A DNA stretch of 64,000 nt from Thiocystis violacea (GTDB lineage: Bacteria; Pseudomonadota; Gammaproteobacteria; Chromatiales; Chromatiaceae), in assembly GCF_016583565.1 (NCBI RefSeq), contig NZ_NRRF01000010.1, forward strand, positions 1-64,000, read 5' to 3'. The number at the start of each line of letters is the position of its first letter. Within the stretch, counting starts at the first letter, position 1. Position numbers and translations under genes: made by a program. Of this stretch, positions 24,741-35,688 are shown in pieces. Under the pieces are notes generated by a model, which worked only from the letters and a program-made list of their open reading frames with translations, searched no databases and was not told where the DNA came from.

Positions 24741-25475
24741 ATGACGATTTTCCGCCACTTCGCCCTCGCCGCCACTACGCTGGCCCTGACAACCACTCTG
24801 GCTGCCGCTTCACCCGAGCAAGCGATCCGCAAGGCGCTCAAGGGTGTGGTGCCTGATATGGAGATCACGAACATCCAGCCAGCCCCCATCGCCGGACTCT
24901 ACGAGGTCATGGCGGGGACGGATCTCATGTATGTCACGGCTGACGGGCGTTACTTCATGAGCGGCCACATCGTGGATCTCACGGATCGCAAGGATCTGAC
25001 CGAGCCGCGCCTCGCGGAGGCCCGCAAGCGCCTGCTGGACAAGGTCGGCGAGTCGGAGATGGTCGTCTTCAGTCCGGAGAAGCCCAAGCACACGATCAGC
25101 GTCTTCACGGATATCGAGTGTGGCTACTGCCGCAAGCTGCATAGCCAGATCGCGGACTACGAGAAAGAGGGCATCCGCGTTCAGTACCTCTTCTTCCCGC
25201 GCGCAGGCAAGGGCAGTCCCGCCTATGAAGAGGCCGTGTCCGTGTGGTGTGCCGGGGATAACGAGGCACGTGGCACGGCCATGACCAAGGCCAAGTCCGG
25301 TCAGCAGATCGAGGCCAAGACCTGCGCCAACCCGGTCGATGCCCATATGGCACTCGGCAACGATCTGGGGCTGCGCGGCACGCCCGCCATCCTGACCGAT
25401 ACGGGCGAGCTGATTCCGGGCTATGTCGCGCCCAAGCAGCTCGCCGCTCGTCTCAATGGCGACGTGGGAAGTTGA
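24741..25475 (+). CDS. dsbC: Thiol:disulfide interchange protein DsbC
   Basis: 244 residues: signal peptide (about 1-23), a dimerisation domain (to about 80), a linker helix, and a thioredoxin domain with active site C127-G-Y-C130 in FTDIECGYCRKLH. A second cysteine pair (CAGDNE... and KTCANP) matches the structural disulfide of DsbC, and the cis-proline loop is GTPAIL. It isomerises wrong disulfides in the periplasm and is kept reduced by DsbD. Confidence 0.93.
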   Translation: MTIFRHFALAATTLALTTTLAAASPEQAIRKALKGVVPDMEITNIQPAPIAGLYEVMAGTDLMYVTADGRYFMSGHIVDLTDRKDLTEPRLAEARKRLLDKVGESEMVVFSPEKPKHTISVFTDIECGYCRKLHSQIADYEKEGIRVQYLFFPRAGKGSPAYEEAVSVWCAGDNEARGTAMTKAKSGQQIEAKTCANPVDAHMALGNDLGLRGTPAILTDTGELIPGYVAPKQLAARLNGDVGS

Positions 25476-25535
25476 ACTCCTCCAGGGTCCAGCTTCGGCG
25501 CGCGACCAGTCATTTCCAGATGATGCAAGGAATCC

Positions 25536-26318
25536 ATGGATCCGCTGCCGCTTAGCGCCTACGTCATCGAGTTCGCCTGGCGCACGGATAAGGGGCGCGT
25601 TCGGCAGCGCAATGAGGATTCCGTGGCCGTGCATCCCGAGCACGGCCTGGTCGTGGTGGCGGACGGTGTCGGCGGCGCGACCGCCGGCCACGTCGCCAGC
25701 CGCGTGGCGGTCGAGACGATTTCGGACCGCTTCCGCCAGCGCAAGAAACCGCGCAATGACGGTGAAAAGGCGCGCCTCTATCTCGAGGCCGCCGTCGAGG
25801 AAGCCAATATCGGCATCTGGCGACAGGCCAAGGAGAACAGCCAGTATGCCGGCATGGGCAGCACCGTCGTCGTGGGTGCGGTCGGCTGGGATTGGCTGGC
25901 CTTCGCCCATGTCGGCGACTCGCGCGTCTATCGGTTGCGCGGTGATGCCTTCGCCCAACTCTCCCGCGACCACTCCTTTATCCAGGAGGTCGTCGATCAG
26001 GGCTTCTTTACCTCTCGGGAGGATGCCCGACGCTATGGGATCGGCGAGAACATCCTGACACGCGCGCTTGGTTCCTCGCCGGGCGTTGGCGTCTCCTCCG
26101 ACCTCGTCGAGATCGCCACGGGTGATCTCTTCATCTTCTGCACCGATGGGCTGACGGGCATGATCCCGGATGACTGGCTGCGGCAGATCCTCATCGCCGT
26201 GCAGCACAACACCCTGGATTCTGCGGCCGATGCGCTCATCCGGCTCGCCAATGAGCGCGGCGGGGTCGATAACGTCACCCTCGCCATGATTCGGGTGGGC
26301 GAGCGGATCGCCGACTAG
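25536..26318 (+). CDS. PP2C-family serine/threonine phosphatase (Stp1-like)
   Basis: 260 residues with the PP2C metal-binding motifs in order: RTDKGRVRQRNEDS, VVADGVGG, MGSTVVVG, HVGDSRVYRL, LSRDHSF, CTDGLTGMI and GGVDNVTLAMIRV. It is a soluble manganese/magnesium-dependent protein phosphatase. Such genes often sit beside a Ser/Thr kinase; none is present here. It is convergent with mutS. Confidence 0.92.
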   Translation: MDPLPLSAYVIEFAWRTDKGRVRQRNEDSVAVHPEHGLVVVADGVGGATAGHVASRVAVETISDRFRQRKKPRNDGEKARLYLEAAVEEANIGIWRQAKENSQYAGMGSTVVVGAVGWDWLAFAHVGDSRVYRLRGDAFAQLSRDHSFIQEVVDQGFFTSREDARRYGIGENILTRALGSSPGVGVSSDLVEIATGDLFIFCTDGLTGMIPDDWLRQILIAVQHNTLDSAADALIRLANERGGVDNVTLAMIRVGERIAD

Positions 26319-26351
26319 GCGGGCCGTCGCGCCGAGTCGCGCGCAGTCTAT

Positions 26352-26389
26352 CGTGCCCATCCAGCAAGGCAGCTGTGATGATGGGCACG
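26352..26389. repeat. 10-bp inverted repeat in the stp/mutS convergent gap
   Basis: CGTGCCCATC (26352-26361) is complementary to 26380-26389 with an 18-nt loop. There is no T tail. It may help terminate transcripts from both sides of the 178-nt gap. Confidence 0.5.
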
Positions 26390-26496
26390 CCCGTCGATCC
26401 TAGGCGCTCCGAACGAGGCGCATGGCGCGGGCTTTGCCCATTCTACGGCCCTACCGCCCCGCGCCTTTTTGGGGCAGACCGTTTCCTGAATTCGCC

Positions 26497-29070
26497 TCAG
26501 TCGAGCATCCCCTTCAACCGGTAGAGTAGGTCGAGTGCCTGCCGCGGCGTCAGGTCATCTGGATCCAGCGTCCGCAACTCGACACAGGTGGGGTGCTCGG
26601 GTGTCGGTTCAGGCTCGGACTCCAGAGGGAAAAGCGAGAGCTGCACCGCTTCGCGGTCCGCATGGCGGCGCGCGGCGTCCTCCAGCTCCCCGAGTCGTTC
26701 GCGCGCGCGCCGAATCACGCGCTCGGGCACGCCGGCGAGCGCCGCGACCGCAAGCCCATAGCTCTGGTTCGCGGGGCCCTCCCGCAGCGCGTGCATGAAG
26801 ACGATGGAGCTGCCGTGCTCGACCGCGTCCAAATGGACGTTGGCGATGCCGGGATACTCCTCCGGCAGCGTCGTCAGTTCGAAATAGTGAGTCGCGAAGA
26901 GGCTGTAGGCGCCGATCCGGGTGGCCAGCTCCACGCCGCACGACCAGGCGAGGGAGAGCCCGTCGAAGGTGCTGGTGCCGCGTCCGACCTCGTCCATGAG
27001 GACCAGGCTCTGGGCCGTGGCATTGTTCAGGATGTTGGCGGTCTCCTCCATCTCCACCATGAAGGTCGAACGCCCGCCCGCCAGGTCGTCGGAGGCGCCG
27101 ATACGCGAGAAGATGCGGTCGATCGGACCCAGGTTCGCGGCACGCGCCGGGACGAAGCTCCCGGCATAGGCGAGCAGGACGATCAGCGCGTTCTGGCGCA
27201 TGTAGGTCGACTTGCCGCCCATGTTGGGTCCGGTGATCACCAGCATGCGGCGGCGCTCGTTCATGCGCAGACTGTTGGCGACGAAGGGGACGTCGATGAC
27301 GCCCTCGACCACCGGGTGCCGGCCGTCCGCGATCTCGATACGCGTCTCCTGCGTGAGCGTGGGGCAGACCCAATCGAGCGTCTCCGCGCGCTCGGCCAGG
27401 TTGGCGACGACATCCAGGGCCGCAACGCCCGCCGCCGCGAGCTGCAGACGTCCCAGGGACTCGCCGAGTTGGTCAAGAAGCCCTTCATAGAGCGCCTTCT
27501 CCCGCGCCAGCGCGCGCTCGCGGCTGCCGAGCACCTCGTCCTCGAACCGCTTCAGCTCGGGTGTGATGTAGCGCTCGACCCCCTTCAGGGTTTGGCGGCG
27601 GACGTACTCGGTCGGCACCTGGTCGGCCTGGGTGCGGCCCAGCTCGATGTAGTAGCCGTGAACGCGGTTGTAGCCCACCTTGAGGGCCGAGATGCCGGTG
27701 CGCTCGCGTTCGCGGGCTTCGAGCTCCAGCAGGAAGCGGTCGGCATTGCGCGAGAGGTCGCGCAGCTGGTCGAGTTCGGCGTCGAAGCCCGCCGCGATCA
27801 CGCCGCCGTCCCGGATCAGCATGGGCGGCTGCTCGATGACGGCCTTGGAGAGCAGCGCGACGCTGTCGGGGTGCTCGCCGATGTCCTGGAGTATCTCCGT
27901 GATCAGGGGCTCGTCGAGTCCGGCGAGGTGGTCGTGGAGCAGGGGCAGTGCCGCGAGCGAGTCCCGCAGCACGGCCAGGTCGCGCGGGCGCGCTGAGCGC
28001 AGGGCGACGCGCGCCAGGATGCGCTCGAGATCGCCGATACTCGCCAGCGTCTCCTGGATCTGGGGCAGGATCCCCTCGGCGATCAGGGCGCGGATGGCCG
28101 CGTGCCTCGCCCGCACCGCGTTCTGGTCGCGCAGCGGCCGGCTCAGCCAGCGCCGCAGGAGTCGGCTGCCCATGGCGGTCGCCGTGTGATCCAGTACGCC
28201 CGCCAGGGTGTGCTCGTGGCGACCGCTGAGACTCTCGGCGATCTCGAGATTCCGGCGAGTCGCGGCGTCCAGGATGAGGGCGTCGTCGCGCTGCTCGGTG
28301 GTCAGGCCGCGGATGTGGGGCAGGGCGGCCAGTTGGGTGTCGCGAATGTACTGCAGCAGGCAGCCCGCGGCGCCGATGGCGAGACGCAGACCGGCGCAAC
28401 CGAAACCGGCGAGATCGCGCGTGCCGAATTGCCGGCAGAGCAATTGCTCGCCGCTGTCCGGATCGAAGTGCCAGGCCGGGCGTCGGCCGATGCCCTGCTC
28501 GATGCGCAGCTGCGCCTGCAGCCGGCTGTCCTCGTTGATCAGCACCTCGGCCGGTTGGAGTCGCTCCAGCTCGCTCGCCAGCGCCTCGCGCGACCCGACC
28601 TCCAGGACCGAGAAGCGTCCGCTCGACAGCTCGAGCGCGGCGATGCCGAAGCCGTCCTTCCCCTCGCCGATGGCGATCAGCAGATTCTCGCGCCGCTCGT
28701 CCAGGAGTGCCTCGTCGGTCAGCGTGCCCGGGGTGACGACCCGCGTCACCTGACGCTCGACCGGACCCTTGCTGGTGGCGGGGTCTCCAACCTGCTCGCA
28801 GATCACCACCGAGACGCCTTTGCGCACCAGCTTGGCGAGATAGCCCTCCGCGGCGTGATAGGGCACCCCGGCCATCGGAATCGGCTTGCCGGCCGACTGA
28901 CCGCGCTTGGTCAGGGTGATGTCCAGCAGCCGCGCCGCGCGCTCGGCGTCCTCGAAGAAGAGCTCGTAGAAGTCTCCCATGCGGTAGAACAGGAGTTTGT
29001 CCGGGTAGTCGGCCTTGATGCGCAGGTACTGCTGCATCATCGGCGTGTGCTGGGAAAGATCGATGGACAT
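26497..29070 (-). CDS. mutS: DNA mismatch repair protein MutS
   Basis: 857 residues, typical MutS length. The mismatch-contacting Phe-x-Glu lies in [13 protein letters not shown] near residue 37; the ATPase Walker [10 protein letters not shown] begins at residue 614, followed by [12 protein letters not shown] (Walker B) and FATHYFELT. The last residues ([12 protein letters not shown]) form the tetramerisation helix. It recognises mismatches and recruits MutL, which is not in the window. Confidence 0.97.
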   Translation of the reverse strand: MSIDLSQHTPMMQQYLRIKADYPDKLLFYRMGDFYELFFEDAERAARLLDITLTKRGQSAGKPIPMAGVPYHAAEGYLAKLVRKGVSVVICEQVGDPATSKGPVERQVTRVVTPGTLTDEALLDERRENLLIAIGEGKDGFGIAALELSSGRFSVLEVGSREALASELERLQPAEVLINEDSRLQAQLRIEQGIGRRPAWHFDPDSGEQLLCRQFGTRDLAGFGCAGLRLAIGAAGCLLQYIRDTQLAALPHIRGLTTEQRDDALILDAATRRNLEIAESLSGRHEHTLAGVLDHTATAMGSRLLRRWLSRPLRDQNAVRARHAAIRALIAEGILPQIQETLASIGDLERILARVALRSARPRDLAVLRDSLAALPLLHDHLAGLDEPLITEILQDIGEHPDSVALLSKAVIEQPPMLIRDGGVIAAGFDAELDQLRDLSRNADRFLLELEARERERTGISALKVGYNRVHGYYIELGRTQADQVPTEYVRRQTLKGVERYITPELKRFEDEVLGSRERALAREKALYEGLLDQLGESLGRLQLAAAGVAALDVVANLAERAETLDWVCPTLTQETRIEIADGRHPVVEGVIDVPFVANSLRMNERRRMLVITGPNMGGKSTYMRQNALIVLLAYAGSFVPARAANLGPIDRIFSRIGASDDLAGGRSTFMVEMEETANILNNATAQSLVLMDEVGRGTSTFDGLSLAWSCGVELATRIGAYSLFATHYFELTTLPEEYPGIANVHLDAVEHGSSIVFMHALREGPANQSYGLAVAALAGVPERVIRRARERLGELEDAARRHADREAVQLSLFPLESEPEPTPEHPTCVELRTLDPDDLTPRQALDLLYRLKGMLD

Positions 29071-29277
29071 GCTGACTCGGTGCGTTGTCTGGTTGGACGG
29101 ACGATCGGCGGCTCGCTAGTCTAGTGCCTGGGGCGTAAATGTGCAGACGCGATCCGGCTCTCCGCGCGGCGGGCGAGCCTCGTGTCGGGGATCGCGCGAG
29201 CGTCGCCCTGTCGCGCGGCGAGCTCGGCGGCTCGCCAGGCGCCTCTCGCCAGGCTCAACCCGGATCGGAGATCAATC

Positions 29278-30297
29278 ATGAAGACGCGCGGATTGGCGCT
29301 GTGCCTCGCCCTCTCGGCCTCGACGCTCGTCCTCGGGCTGGCCTCGGCACGGGATCTCGGCAAGGATCTGCCCGACGCGAGCGACATCCCCGGAATCCCC
29401 CGCTTCGCGGACTCCGTCATCATCGGCTACCGCGCCAGCAAGTTCGATGAGACGACGATACCGACCGGGCCTTGGGACAGGCGCGCCGATGGCGGGGCCT
29501 GGAAGGAGACGACCAAGGTCGAGGGTCGGCGCACCCGCATCCTCTACATTGCCCCGCATGATGCCAGCGCGCTCGAAGTCATCCGCAACTATCAGCAGGC
29601 GCTTGAGGGGCAGGGCTACGAGGCGCTCTATCAGTGCTCAGGTTTCGATGCCTGCGGCGAGAAGGTCGAGCAGTTCTACATCGACGAAGCGCATGGCAAG
29701 AAGCTGACCGACACTCACCTGCTCAAGTACGTCTTCTCGGATACCTCGGTCCAGGAACCGCAGATCTACAGCGCGCGGCACAAGAGCGCTGACGGCGACT
29801 CCTATGTCTTCGTGTTCGCCGCCTATCAGGACAATTTCGCGGATTCCGCCGCTGGCGACCGGGTCGCCGTCTTCGTCGAGGAGGTGCTGGCCAAGCCGAT
29901 GCAGGACCGGATGGTCCTCGTGGATGCCAAGAAGCTCGCCCAGGACATCAGCCAAGCGGGGCGCGTGGCCCTCTACGGCATCCACTTCGACTTCGACAAG
30001 GCCAGCATCCGTCCGGAATCGCGTCCGCAGCTCGACGAGATGGCGCGCATGCTCAACGAGCAGCCCGAGCTGGAGGTCTACGTCGTCGGTCACACCGACA
30101 ACAAAGGTACCCTGGACTACAACATCGACCTCTCGCAGCGCCGCGCCGAGGCCGTCGTTCAGGCGCTGATCCAGAACTACGGCATCGTCGGTGCCCGACT
30201 CACGCCCAAGGGTGTCGCCAACCTCTCGCCGCTGGGAACCAACGCGACAGAGGAGGGGCGGGCGCTGAATCGCCGGGTCGAACTGGTCGCGCAATAG
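29278..30297 (+). CDS. DUF4892-type protein with C-terminal OmpA domain
   Basis: 339 residues from ATG at 29278, preceded by GGAG. A signal peptide (MKTRGLALCLALSASTLVLGLASA) leads to a periplasmic region with SVIIGYRASKFDE and a Cys pair (CSGFDAC), resembling DUF4892. The OmpA domain starts near residue 225 with GIHFDFDKASIRPESRPQLDEMA and contains VVGHTDNKG and LSQRRAEAV, the peptidoglycan-binding residues. It is likely a periplasmic or outer-membrane protein anchored to the cell wall; the function of the first domain is unknown. Confidence 0.85.
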   Translation: MKTRGLALCLALSASTLVLGLASARDLGKDLPDASDIPGIPRFADSVIIGYRASKFDETTIPTGPWDRRADGGAWKETTKVEGRRTRILYIAPHDASALEVIRNYQQALEGQGYEALYQCSGFDACGEKVEQFYIDEAHGKKLTDTHLLKYVFSDTSVQEPQIYSARHKSADGDSYVFVFAAYQDNFADSAAGDRVAVFVEEVLAKPMQDRMVLVDAKKLAQDISQAGRVALYGIHFDFDKASIRPESRPQLDEMARMLNEQPELEVYVVGHTDNKGTLDYNIDLSQRRAEAVVQALIQNYGIVGARLTPKGVANLSPLGTNATEEGRALNRRVELVAQ

Positions 30298-30361
30298 CCC
30301 GCCGGGGGGAGTTGCACCTCGACTCGGGCGCGGTGGCTGCGCCAACGGCTACAATGCGGCC

Positions 30362-30943
30362 ATGAAAAAAGACGACCTGAAACTCCCCAAGACCTACAAG
30401 ACCATCCTTATCCTGGGACTGGTCTTCGGCCCCTTCTTCTGGCTGGCCTTCACCGAAGACGGCCAGCGGCGCACGGATCTGGCCTTGATGTTTATCCTCA
30501 ACAAGCCCGAATTCAACGCCGCCCTGGACGCCTTCAGCAGCGACCTCACCGAGGCCAAACTGCGCGAGACCTTCCCGAAGCTCGAACTGCACTGCGCCGA
30601 CGGCGAGAACCCCTTCGGCGATCGCATCTGCGGCGCCGAGATCGGCACCTTTAACCAGATTCCCGCCTCTTCGGTCACGCTCTTCTTTCAGGGCGACCGC
30701 CTGAGCGCAACCAAGGTCAATTACCGACACGCCTACCACGCCATCGTGCAGGACTGGCTCAACCAGCGCGTCGCGGCACGCGAGAGCAGCCCCCTGTCCG
30801 CATCGGTTGTGGATGGAGCCCAAGGCGTGATCGCCAAGCGGGTTCAGGATGGCGTCCTCATCGTCCGGGAAGGTGCCTTGGCTAAGGCCGACGAGCCCGC
30901 GCTCATCTGGCTCTCTCAGGCGGCGATCGACGTGCGGCATTGA
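30362..30943 (+). CDS. Hypothetical protein with N-terminal membrane anchor
   Basis: 193 residues; a basic N-terminus (MKKDDLKLPKTYK) and one hydrophobic helix (about 14-30) suggest an inner-membrane anchor with the rest in the periplasm. The soluble part has two cysteines (ELHCADGENPFGDRICGAE) and FFQGDRLSATKVNYRH. I do not recognise the family. It starts 64 nt after the OmpA-type gene and may be in the same transcript. Confidence 0.65.
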   Translation: MKKDDLKLPKTYKTILILGLVFGPFFWLAFTEDGQRRTDLALMFILNKPEFNAALDAFSSDLTEAKLRETFPKLELHCADGENPFGDRICGAEIGTFNQIPASSVTLFFQGDRLSATKVNYRHAYHAIVQDWLNQRVAARESSPLSASVVDGAQGVIAKRVQDGVLIVREGALAKADEPALIWLSQAAIDVRH

Positions 30944-31059
30944 GTGCGAGGCCAGGGTGCCCGTCCTGGCGTCCTGGCCGCGCGATCGGCTTGCGGGGAG
31001 GGGCGCCAAAGGGCGCTCTGGGCTGGCGCGAGAAATAGCCGTTCGCTGTCGGCGCGTGA

Positions 31060-31470
31060 CTAAAGGTAACGCCGCCAGTGCTCGGGGCGCTCGTCGCGGC
31101 AGCCGTGCTCGATCAGCTGGTAGCGTTTGGCGAAGAGTTTGTCCGTGCAGTTGAGGTCGCAGCAGTCGCAACCGCAGTTGGCGCGAACGGTTTCCTCGGT
31201 GTAATAGTGCAGGGCGCGCTTGAGGCGGTTGAAGAGGCCGGTGTCGAGGTGCAGGCCGAGCTCTGTCAGGGCTTCCTCGATCTCGATCAGGGTCGTCTTG
31301 AGGACGTCGTACTGGATGTGGAGCAGGGTGGACGACGCAGGCACGGCGCTCAGGATGCCATCGACTTCGATCAGGAAATGCGCCGCCGTCGTCGCCTGAT
31401 CGGGGTTCGGATGGATCTTATGAAACGCAATTTCGCGCTGTTTGATGCGTTCTGAGTCTGAAATGTCCAT
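31060..31470 (-). CDS. Hypothetical cysteine-rich protein
   Basis: 136 residues, mostly helical and soluble, with a tight cluster ANCGCDCCDLNCTDK: five cysteines within eleven residues, suited to binding zinc or an iron-sulfur cluster. The N-terminal 100 residues look like a helical bundle (HFLIEVDGILSAV, ALTELGLHLDTGLFNRLKRAL). No family recognised. It is monocistronic and divergent from plsC. Confidence 0.65.
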   Translation of the reverse strand: MDISDSERIKQREIAFHKIHPNPDQATTAAHFLIEVDGILSAVPASSTLLHIQYDVLKTTLIEIEEALTELGLHLDTGLFNRLKRALHYYTEETVRANCGCDCCDLNCTDKLFAKRYQLIEHGCRDERPEHWRRYL

Positions 31471-31656
31471 AGCGGCTTTATGCTAATCCCGGACCCGAAA
31501 TAATCAAGCTGTATCTGTCCGCTTTGGGTTGAGGATTGATAAAATCCGAGCCAGTCTCCGAAGGCTATAATTTCCCTGTCCTTTGGCGATTCCGCGGAGC
31601 CCTTGGGGTCTGCTGAGTCGCGCGTCCGAGCAACCGACAGATCCCATCGACCGAGC

Positions 31657-32394
31657 ATGCACCCGCGCGAAGCAACTCTGGGCATCTGGCTTCGAAGCCT
31701 GGCCTTTTTCGTCCTCTACAATCTCTTCGGCATCCTGCACAGCCTGATCAGTCTGGTGTTGGCGCCGCTGATGGGCTTCGAGCGGCGCCATTGGTTCGTC
31801 AACCTCTGGACGCGTCTAAGCATGTGGTTGCTGCGGCGGCTCAACGGCATCGAGATCCATGTCTCGGGTGTGGAAAATATCCCGCCCGATCGACCCGTGG
31901 TCGTCATGGCGAATCACCAGAGCGAGTGGGAGACCTTCTACCTGCAGCTGCTCGTCTCGCCCCAGTCGACGGTGCTCAAGCGCGAACTGCTCTGGGTGCC
32001 GTTCTTCGGTTGGGCGCTGGCGCTCCTGAAGCCGATCGCGATCGATCGCCGCAAGCCCATCAACGCGCTGAAGTGCCTGCTGCGCGAAGGCAAGCAGCGC
32101 CTCGACGCGGGCATCAGCGTGGTCATCTTCCCGGAGGGAACGCGTCAGCCGCCCGGTGAGATCGGCAAGTTCAACGCCGGTGGGGCGAAGCTGGCCTGCC
32201 ATGCCGGTCGGCCCGTGCTCCCGGTTGCGCACAACGCGGGCCGCTGCTGGCCGGCGCGTTCCATGCTGCGCTTCCCAGGGCGAATCAGCCTGGTGATCGG
32301 TCGGCCGATCAGCTGTGACGCAGGCCCGGATGCCTTGATGCGGGATGCCGAGCACTGGATTCGCGACACGGCGAGTACCCTGCCTGCGGCATGA
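31657..32394 (+). CDS. plsC: 1-acyl-sn-glycerol-3-phosphate acyltransferase
   Basis: 245 residues from ATG at 31657. A hydrophobic N-terminus (about 14-38) anchors it to the membrane. Acyltransferase motif I is the variant NHQSEWE with catalytic His87 and an acid five residues on, Glu92 instead of the usual Asp; motif III is FPEGTR at 158-163. It makes phosphatidic acid from lysophosphatidic acid. An earlier start at 31603 is possible. Confidence 0.88.
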   Translation: MHPREATLGIWLRSLAFFVLYNLFGILHSLISLVLAPLMGFERRHWFVNLWTRLSMWLLRRLNGIEIHVSGVENIPPDRPVVVMANHQSEWETFYLQLLVSPQSTVLKRELLWVPFFGWALALLKPIAIDRRKPINALKCLLREGKQRLDAGISVVIFPEGTRQPPGEIGKFNAGGAKLACHAGRPVLPVAHNAGRCWPARSMLRFPGRISLVIGRPISCDAGPDALMRDAEHWIRDTASTLPAA

Positions 32395-32457
32395 TCGCCG
32401 AGCGGTGAGGCTGAGACCTGGCGTTCGTCGCCGCGGTGGTCGCGGATTGAGCGCGAC

Positions 32458-33321
32458 TCAGCGTCGCGCCAAGGTCACGCGCTCGATCCCGGCGAGATCC
32501 CGCCGCGTCTCGATCGCCCGCAGACCGCGCTCGCGGAAGAGTTGGCGCACGGCGGCACCTTGATCGAAGCCATGCTCCACCGCGATGAGCCCCCGCTGAC
32601 GCAAGCAGCGTGAGGCATCGCTCAGGATGGCGCGGATCGCATCCAGCCCATCGCCACCGGGCGAGAGCGCGTCCAGTGGCTCGAACCTGAGGTCGCCGCG
32701 TTCGAGATGCCCGTCTGCGGCCGGGATGTAGGGCGGGTTGCTGACGATGGCGTCCAGGCTGTCCGCGGCCAGGCTCGTGAGCCAGTGGGTCCGGACGCTC
32801 ACGACGCTGTTCGGGCAGAGTGCCTGGAAATTCGCGCGCGCCAGGGTCAGTGCCGCTGCCGAGAGGTCCGTGGCGATCAGTTGCCAGCCGGGTCGCTCGG
32901 TCGCGATCGCCGCGGCGATGGCGCCTGAGCCCGTGCCGAGGTCGGCGACGCGCAGCGCGTCTGATGTCGGCAGGAGATCCAGCGCGGTCTCGACCAGCAG
33001 TTCCGTCTCGGGGCGTGGGATCAGGGTTGCCGGCGAGACCCTGAGTTCCAGGGTCCAGAAGGACTGATGGCCGCGGATGTAGGCAATGGGCTCGCCGCTC
33101 AATCGGCGCTGCAGGAGGCTGTCGAAGGCGGCGGCCTGAGGCGGGCTCAGCGCCTGCTCCGGCCATGCCATGAGCCGCGTGCGCGGCCAGCCCGTGGCCT
33201 GGCACAAGAGCAGCTCCGCCTCGAGTCGCGGGGACGCCTCATCGAGCTGCGCGAGGGCCGCCGCCGCCTCGCCCAGGGTCGCGCCGACGCGTCTTTGCGC
33301 GGGCGCGGCGGTGTCCGGCAT
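32458..33321 (-). CDS. prmC: Release factor glutamine methyltransferase PrmC
   Basis: 287 residues from ATG at 33321. SAM-binding DLGTGSGAIA and catalytic NPPY (in IVSNPPYIPA) mark PrmC, which methylates the Gln of the GGQ motif in RF1 and RF2. The N-terminal helical domain with LLxRRLxGEPIAYIxG is standard. Its ATG overlaps the prfA TGA by one base, so the enzyme is coupled to its substrate. Confidence 0.95.
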   Translation of the reverse strand: MPDTAAPAQRRVGATLGEAAAALAQLDEASPRLEAELLLCQATGWPRTRLMAWPEQALSPPQAAAFDSLLQRRLSGEPIAYIRGHQSFWTLELRVSPATLIPRPETELLVETALDLLPTSDALRVADLGTGSGAIAAAIATERPGWQLIATDLSAAALTLARANFQALCPNSVVSVRTHWLTSLAADSLDAIVSNPPYIPAADGHLERGDLRFEPLDALSPGGDGLDAIRAILSDASRCLRQRGLIAVEHGFDQGAAVRQLFRERGLRAIETRRDLAGIERVTLARR

Positions 33322-34400
33322 CAGGTCTCCATCATGGCGGCGAGCTGCTCGGTGCGGTATTCCCTGAGCAGGGGCTCCACCACCTGGTCGAGCTGTCCGG
33401 TCATGACCTCGTCGAGCTTGTAGAGCGTCAGGTTGATGCGATGGTCGGTCAGGCGGTTTTGCGGGAAGTTGTAGGTGCGAATCCGCTCGGAGCGGTCGCC
33501 GCTGCCGACCTGCAGCTTGCGCGACTCGGATTGCTCGGAGGCCTGGCTGGCGCGGGCGCCGGCCAAGAGCTTGGCATGCAACAGCGACATCGCCTTGGCG
33601 CGATTCTTGTGCTGCGAGCGCTCCTCCTGACACTCAACCACGATCCCGGACGGCAGATGGGTGATACGGATCGCGGAGTCGGTCTTGTTGACGTGTTGGC
33701 CGCCCGCACCGGACGAGCGATAGGTGTCGATGCGCAGATCGTTGGCATTGATGTCGATGGCGTCGATCGACTCGACCTCCGGGAGGACGGCGACGGTGCA
33801 GGCCGAGGTGTGGATGCGGCCTTGGGATTCGGTCTCGGGAACCCGCTGCACGCGATGGGCGCCGGGTTCGAACTTGAGGCGCGAATAGACCCCGTTGCCG
33901 CTGATGCGGATCACGACTTCCTTATAGCCGCCCAGCTCGCCGGGGCTCTCCGAGAGCAGCTCCGTGCGCCAGCCGACCAGCTCCGCATACCGCATGTACA
34001 TGCGCAGCAGGTCGGCCGCGAAGAGGGCCGCCTCGGCCCCGCCGGTCCCTGCGCGCACCTCGAGGAAGACGTTGCTCTGGTCGTTCGGATCCGCCGGGAT
34101 CAGCAGGGCCTGCAGTTCGGGCTCCAGCGCTTGAAGTCTGGCCTTGGCCGCGGTGACCTCCTCTTTGGCGAGCGCGGCCATTTCGGGGTCCGCGAGCATC
34201 TCTTCCGCGCTGGAGACGTCGTTCTCCGCGGCGAGATAGTGCCGATAGCAGGTCATCATCGGCTCGAGCTGGGCGTATTCCCGGCTCAGGTCGCGAAAGC
34301 GGTTGGTATCGGCCTGGGTCTCGGACTCGGCCAGCATGGCCATGACCTCGCTGAAGCGCTCCGAGATGCGCTCCAGCTTGGCGCGAATCGAGTGGTTCAT
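33321..34400 (-). CDS. prfA: Peptide chain release factor 1
   Basis: 359 residues from ATG at 34400. GGQ at 233-235 in [10 protein letters not shown] triggers peptide release. The codon-reading tripeptide lies in [15 protein letters not shown], so it is P-E-T where E. coli RF1 has P-A-T; both fit the PxT pattern for UAA/UAG. Starts 13 nt after hemA, the standard hemA-prfA-prmC order. Confidence 0.96.
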   Translation of the reverse strand: MNHSIRAKLERISERFSEVMAMLAESETQADTNRFRDLSREYAQLEPMMTCYRHYLAAENDVSSAEEMLADPEMAALAKEEVTAAKARLQALEPELQALLIPADPNDQSNVFLEVRAGTGGAEAALFAADLLRMYMRYAELVGWRTELLSESPGELGGYKEVVIRISGNGVYSRLKFEPGAHRVQRVPETESQGRIHTSACTVAVLPEVESIDAIDINANDLRIDTYRSSGAGGQHVNKTDSAIRITHLPSGIVVECQEERSQHKNRAKAMSLLHAKLLAGARASQASEQSESRKLQVGSGDRSERIRTYNFPQNRLTDHRINLTLYKLDEVMTGQLDQVVEPLLREYRTEQLAAMMET

Positions 34401-34413
34401 GAACCGCGGATGT

Positions 34414-35688
34414 TCATGGGTTGGCGTGGGTGCGCGTCTGATCGAGCTGGAAGAGCTCGTTCGCGGCCTCGAGGATGCTCGCATCGCCCTCGCGCGCAGC
34501 CTGGCGCAGGCGCGAGCTGGGGGCGTGCAGCAGCTTGTTGGTCAGGGTGTGAGCCAGGAAGCTCAGGACCTCGGTCGGCGACTTGCCGGCATCGATCTGG
34601 CGCTGCGCCCTCGCCAGCACCTCGTCGCGCAGCTCCTCGGCCCGCTGACGGTAGTCCTGGATCAGGCCGGCGGCGTCCAGCGAGCGCACCCAGGCCATGA
34701 ACTCGCCCGTATGGAAGGAGATGATCTCCTCGGCCTGCTCGGCGGCGGCCTGGCGCGAGCGCAGACTTTCGTCGATGACCTCCTGCAGGTCGTCGATGGT
34801 GTATAGATAGACGTCGCTCAGCTCACCGACCTCGGGCTCGATGTCGCGCGGGACGGCGATGTCGACCATGAAGATGGGGCGGTGCTTACGCTTCTTGAGC
34901 GCGCGCTCCACGGTGCCCTTGCCGAGCACCGGCAGCGGGCTCGCGGTGGAGGCGATGACGATGTCGGCCTCGGGGAGGTGGTTGGCGATCTCGGTCAGCG
35001 AGATGGCGAAGCCGTCGAATTGGGAGGCGAGGTCATGGGCGCGCTCGACGGTGCGGTTGGCCACGATGATGCGCCCGACGCCATTGTGATGCAGATGCCG
35101 CGCGGCCAGCTCGATGGTCTCGCCCGCGCCGACGAGCAGCGCGGTCTGCTGCGACAGGTCGCTGAAGATCTGGCGCGCGAGGTTGACGGCGGCGAAGGCC
35201 ACGGAGACCGGGCTGCTGCCGATGGCGGTCTCCGTTCGGACAGTCTTGGCGACCGAGAAGGCGTGCTGGAAGAGTCTTCCAAGCAGCTTTCCGGTCGCGC
35301 TGCAGTCAACGGCGGTCTGATAGGCCGTTTTGACCTGTCCGAGGATTTGAGGCTCGCCGAGCACCAGTGAGTCGAGGCCACTGGAGACCCGCAGCAGGTG
35401 CGTGACGGCATCGCGATCCGCGTGCGCGTAGAGGAATGGATCGACGCGATCATGCTCGAGGCCATGGAATCCGCTCAACCAGCGACGCATATCCGCTTCG
35501 GCGCCGTCATGCACGGCGCAGTAGAGCTCGGTGCGGTTGCAGGTCGAGAGAACGACACCTTCGCAGACGCTGTTGCAGCCAGTGAGGTCGCGCAATGCGC
35601 CGGCGATGATGTCCGGACCAAAGGCCAGTCGTTCGCGGATTTCGATCGGGGCGGTCTTGTGGTTGAGTCCGAGAACAAGCAGCTTCAT
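34414..35688 (-). CDS. hemA: Glutamyl-tRNA reductase
   Basis: 424 residues from ATG at 35688. The catalytic Cys50 sits in [10 protein letters not shown], as in the family, followed by [17 protein letters not shown] and the NADPH-binding [17 protein letters not shown]. It reduces glutamyl-tRNA to glutamate-1-semialdehyde, the entry to heme and bacteriochlorophyll. First gene of hemA-prfA-prmC. It diverges from the TPR gene across 537 nt. Confidence 0.96.
   Translation of the reverse strand: MKLLVLGLNHKTAPIEIRERLAFGPDIIAGALRDLTGCNSVCEGVVLSTCNRTELYCAVHDGAEADMRRWLSGFHGLEHDRVDPFLYAHADRDAVTHLLRVSSGLDSLVLGEPQILGQVKTAYQTAVDCSATGKLLGRLFQHAFSVAKTVRTETAIGSSPVSVAFAAVNLARQIFSDLSQQTALLVGAGETIELAARHLHHNGVGRIIVANRTVERAHDLASQFDGFAISLTEIANHLPEADIVIASTASPLPVLGKGTVERALKKRKHRPIFMVDIAVPRDIEPEVGELSDVYLYTIDDLQEVIDESLRSRQAAAEQAEEIISFHTGEFMAWVRSLDAAGLIQDYRQRAEELRDEVLARAQRQIDAGKSPTEVLSFLAHTLTNKLLHAPSSRLRQAAREGDASILEAANELFQLDQTRTHANP

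Noticed and set aside
25536..26318. A kinase partner for the PP2C phosphatase
   Set aside because: Neighbouring genes are dsbC and mutS; no Ser/Thr kinase motifs in the region.
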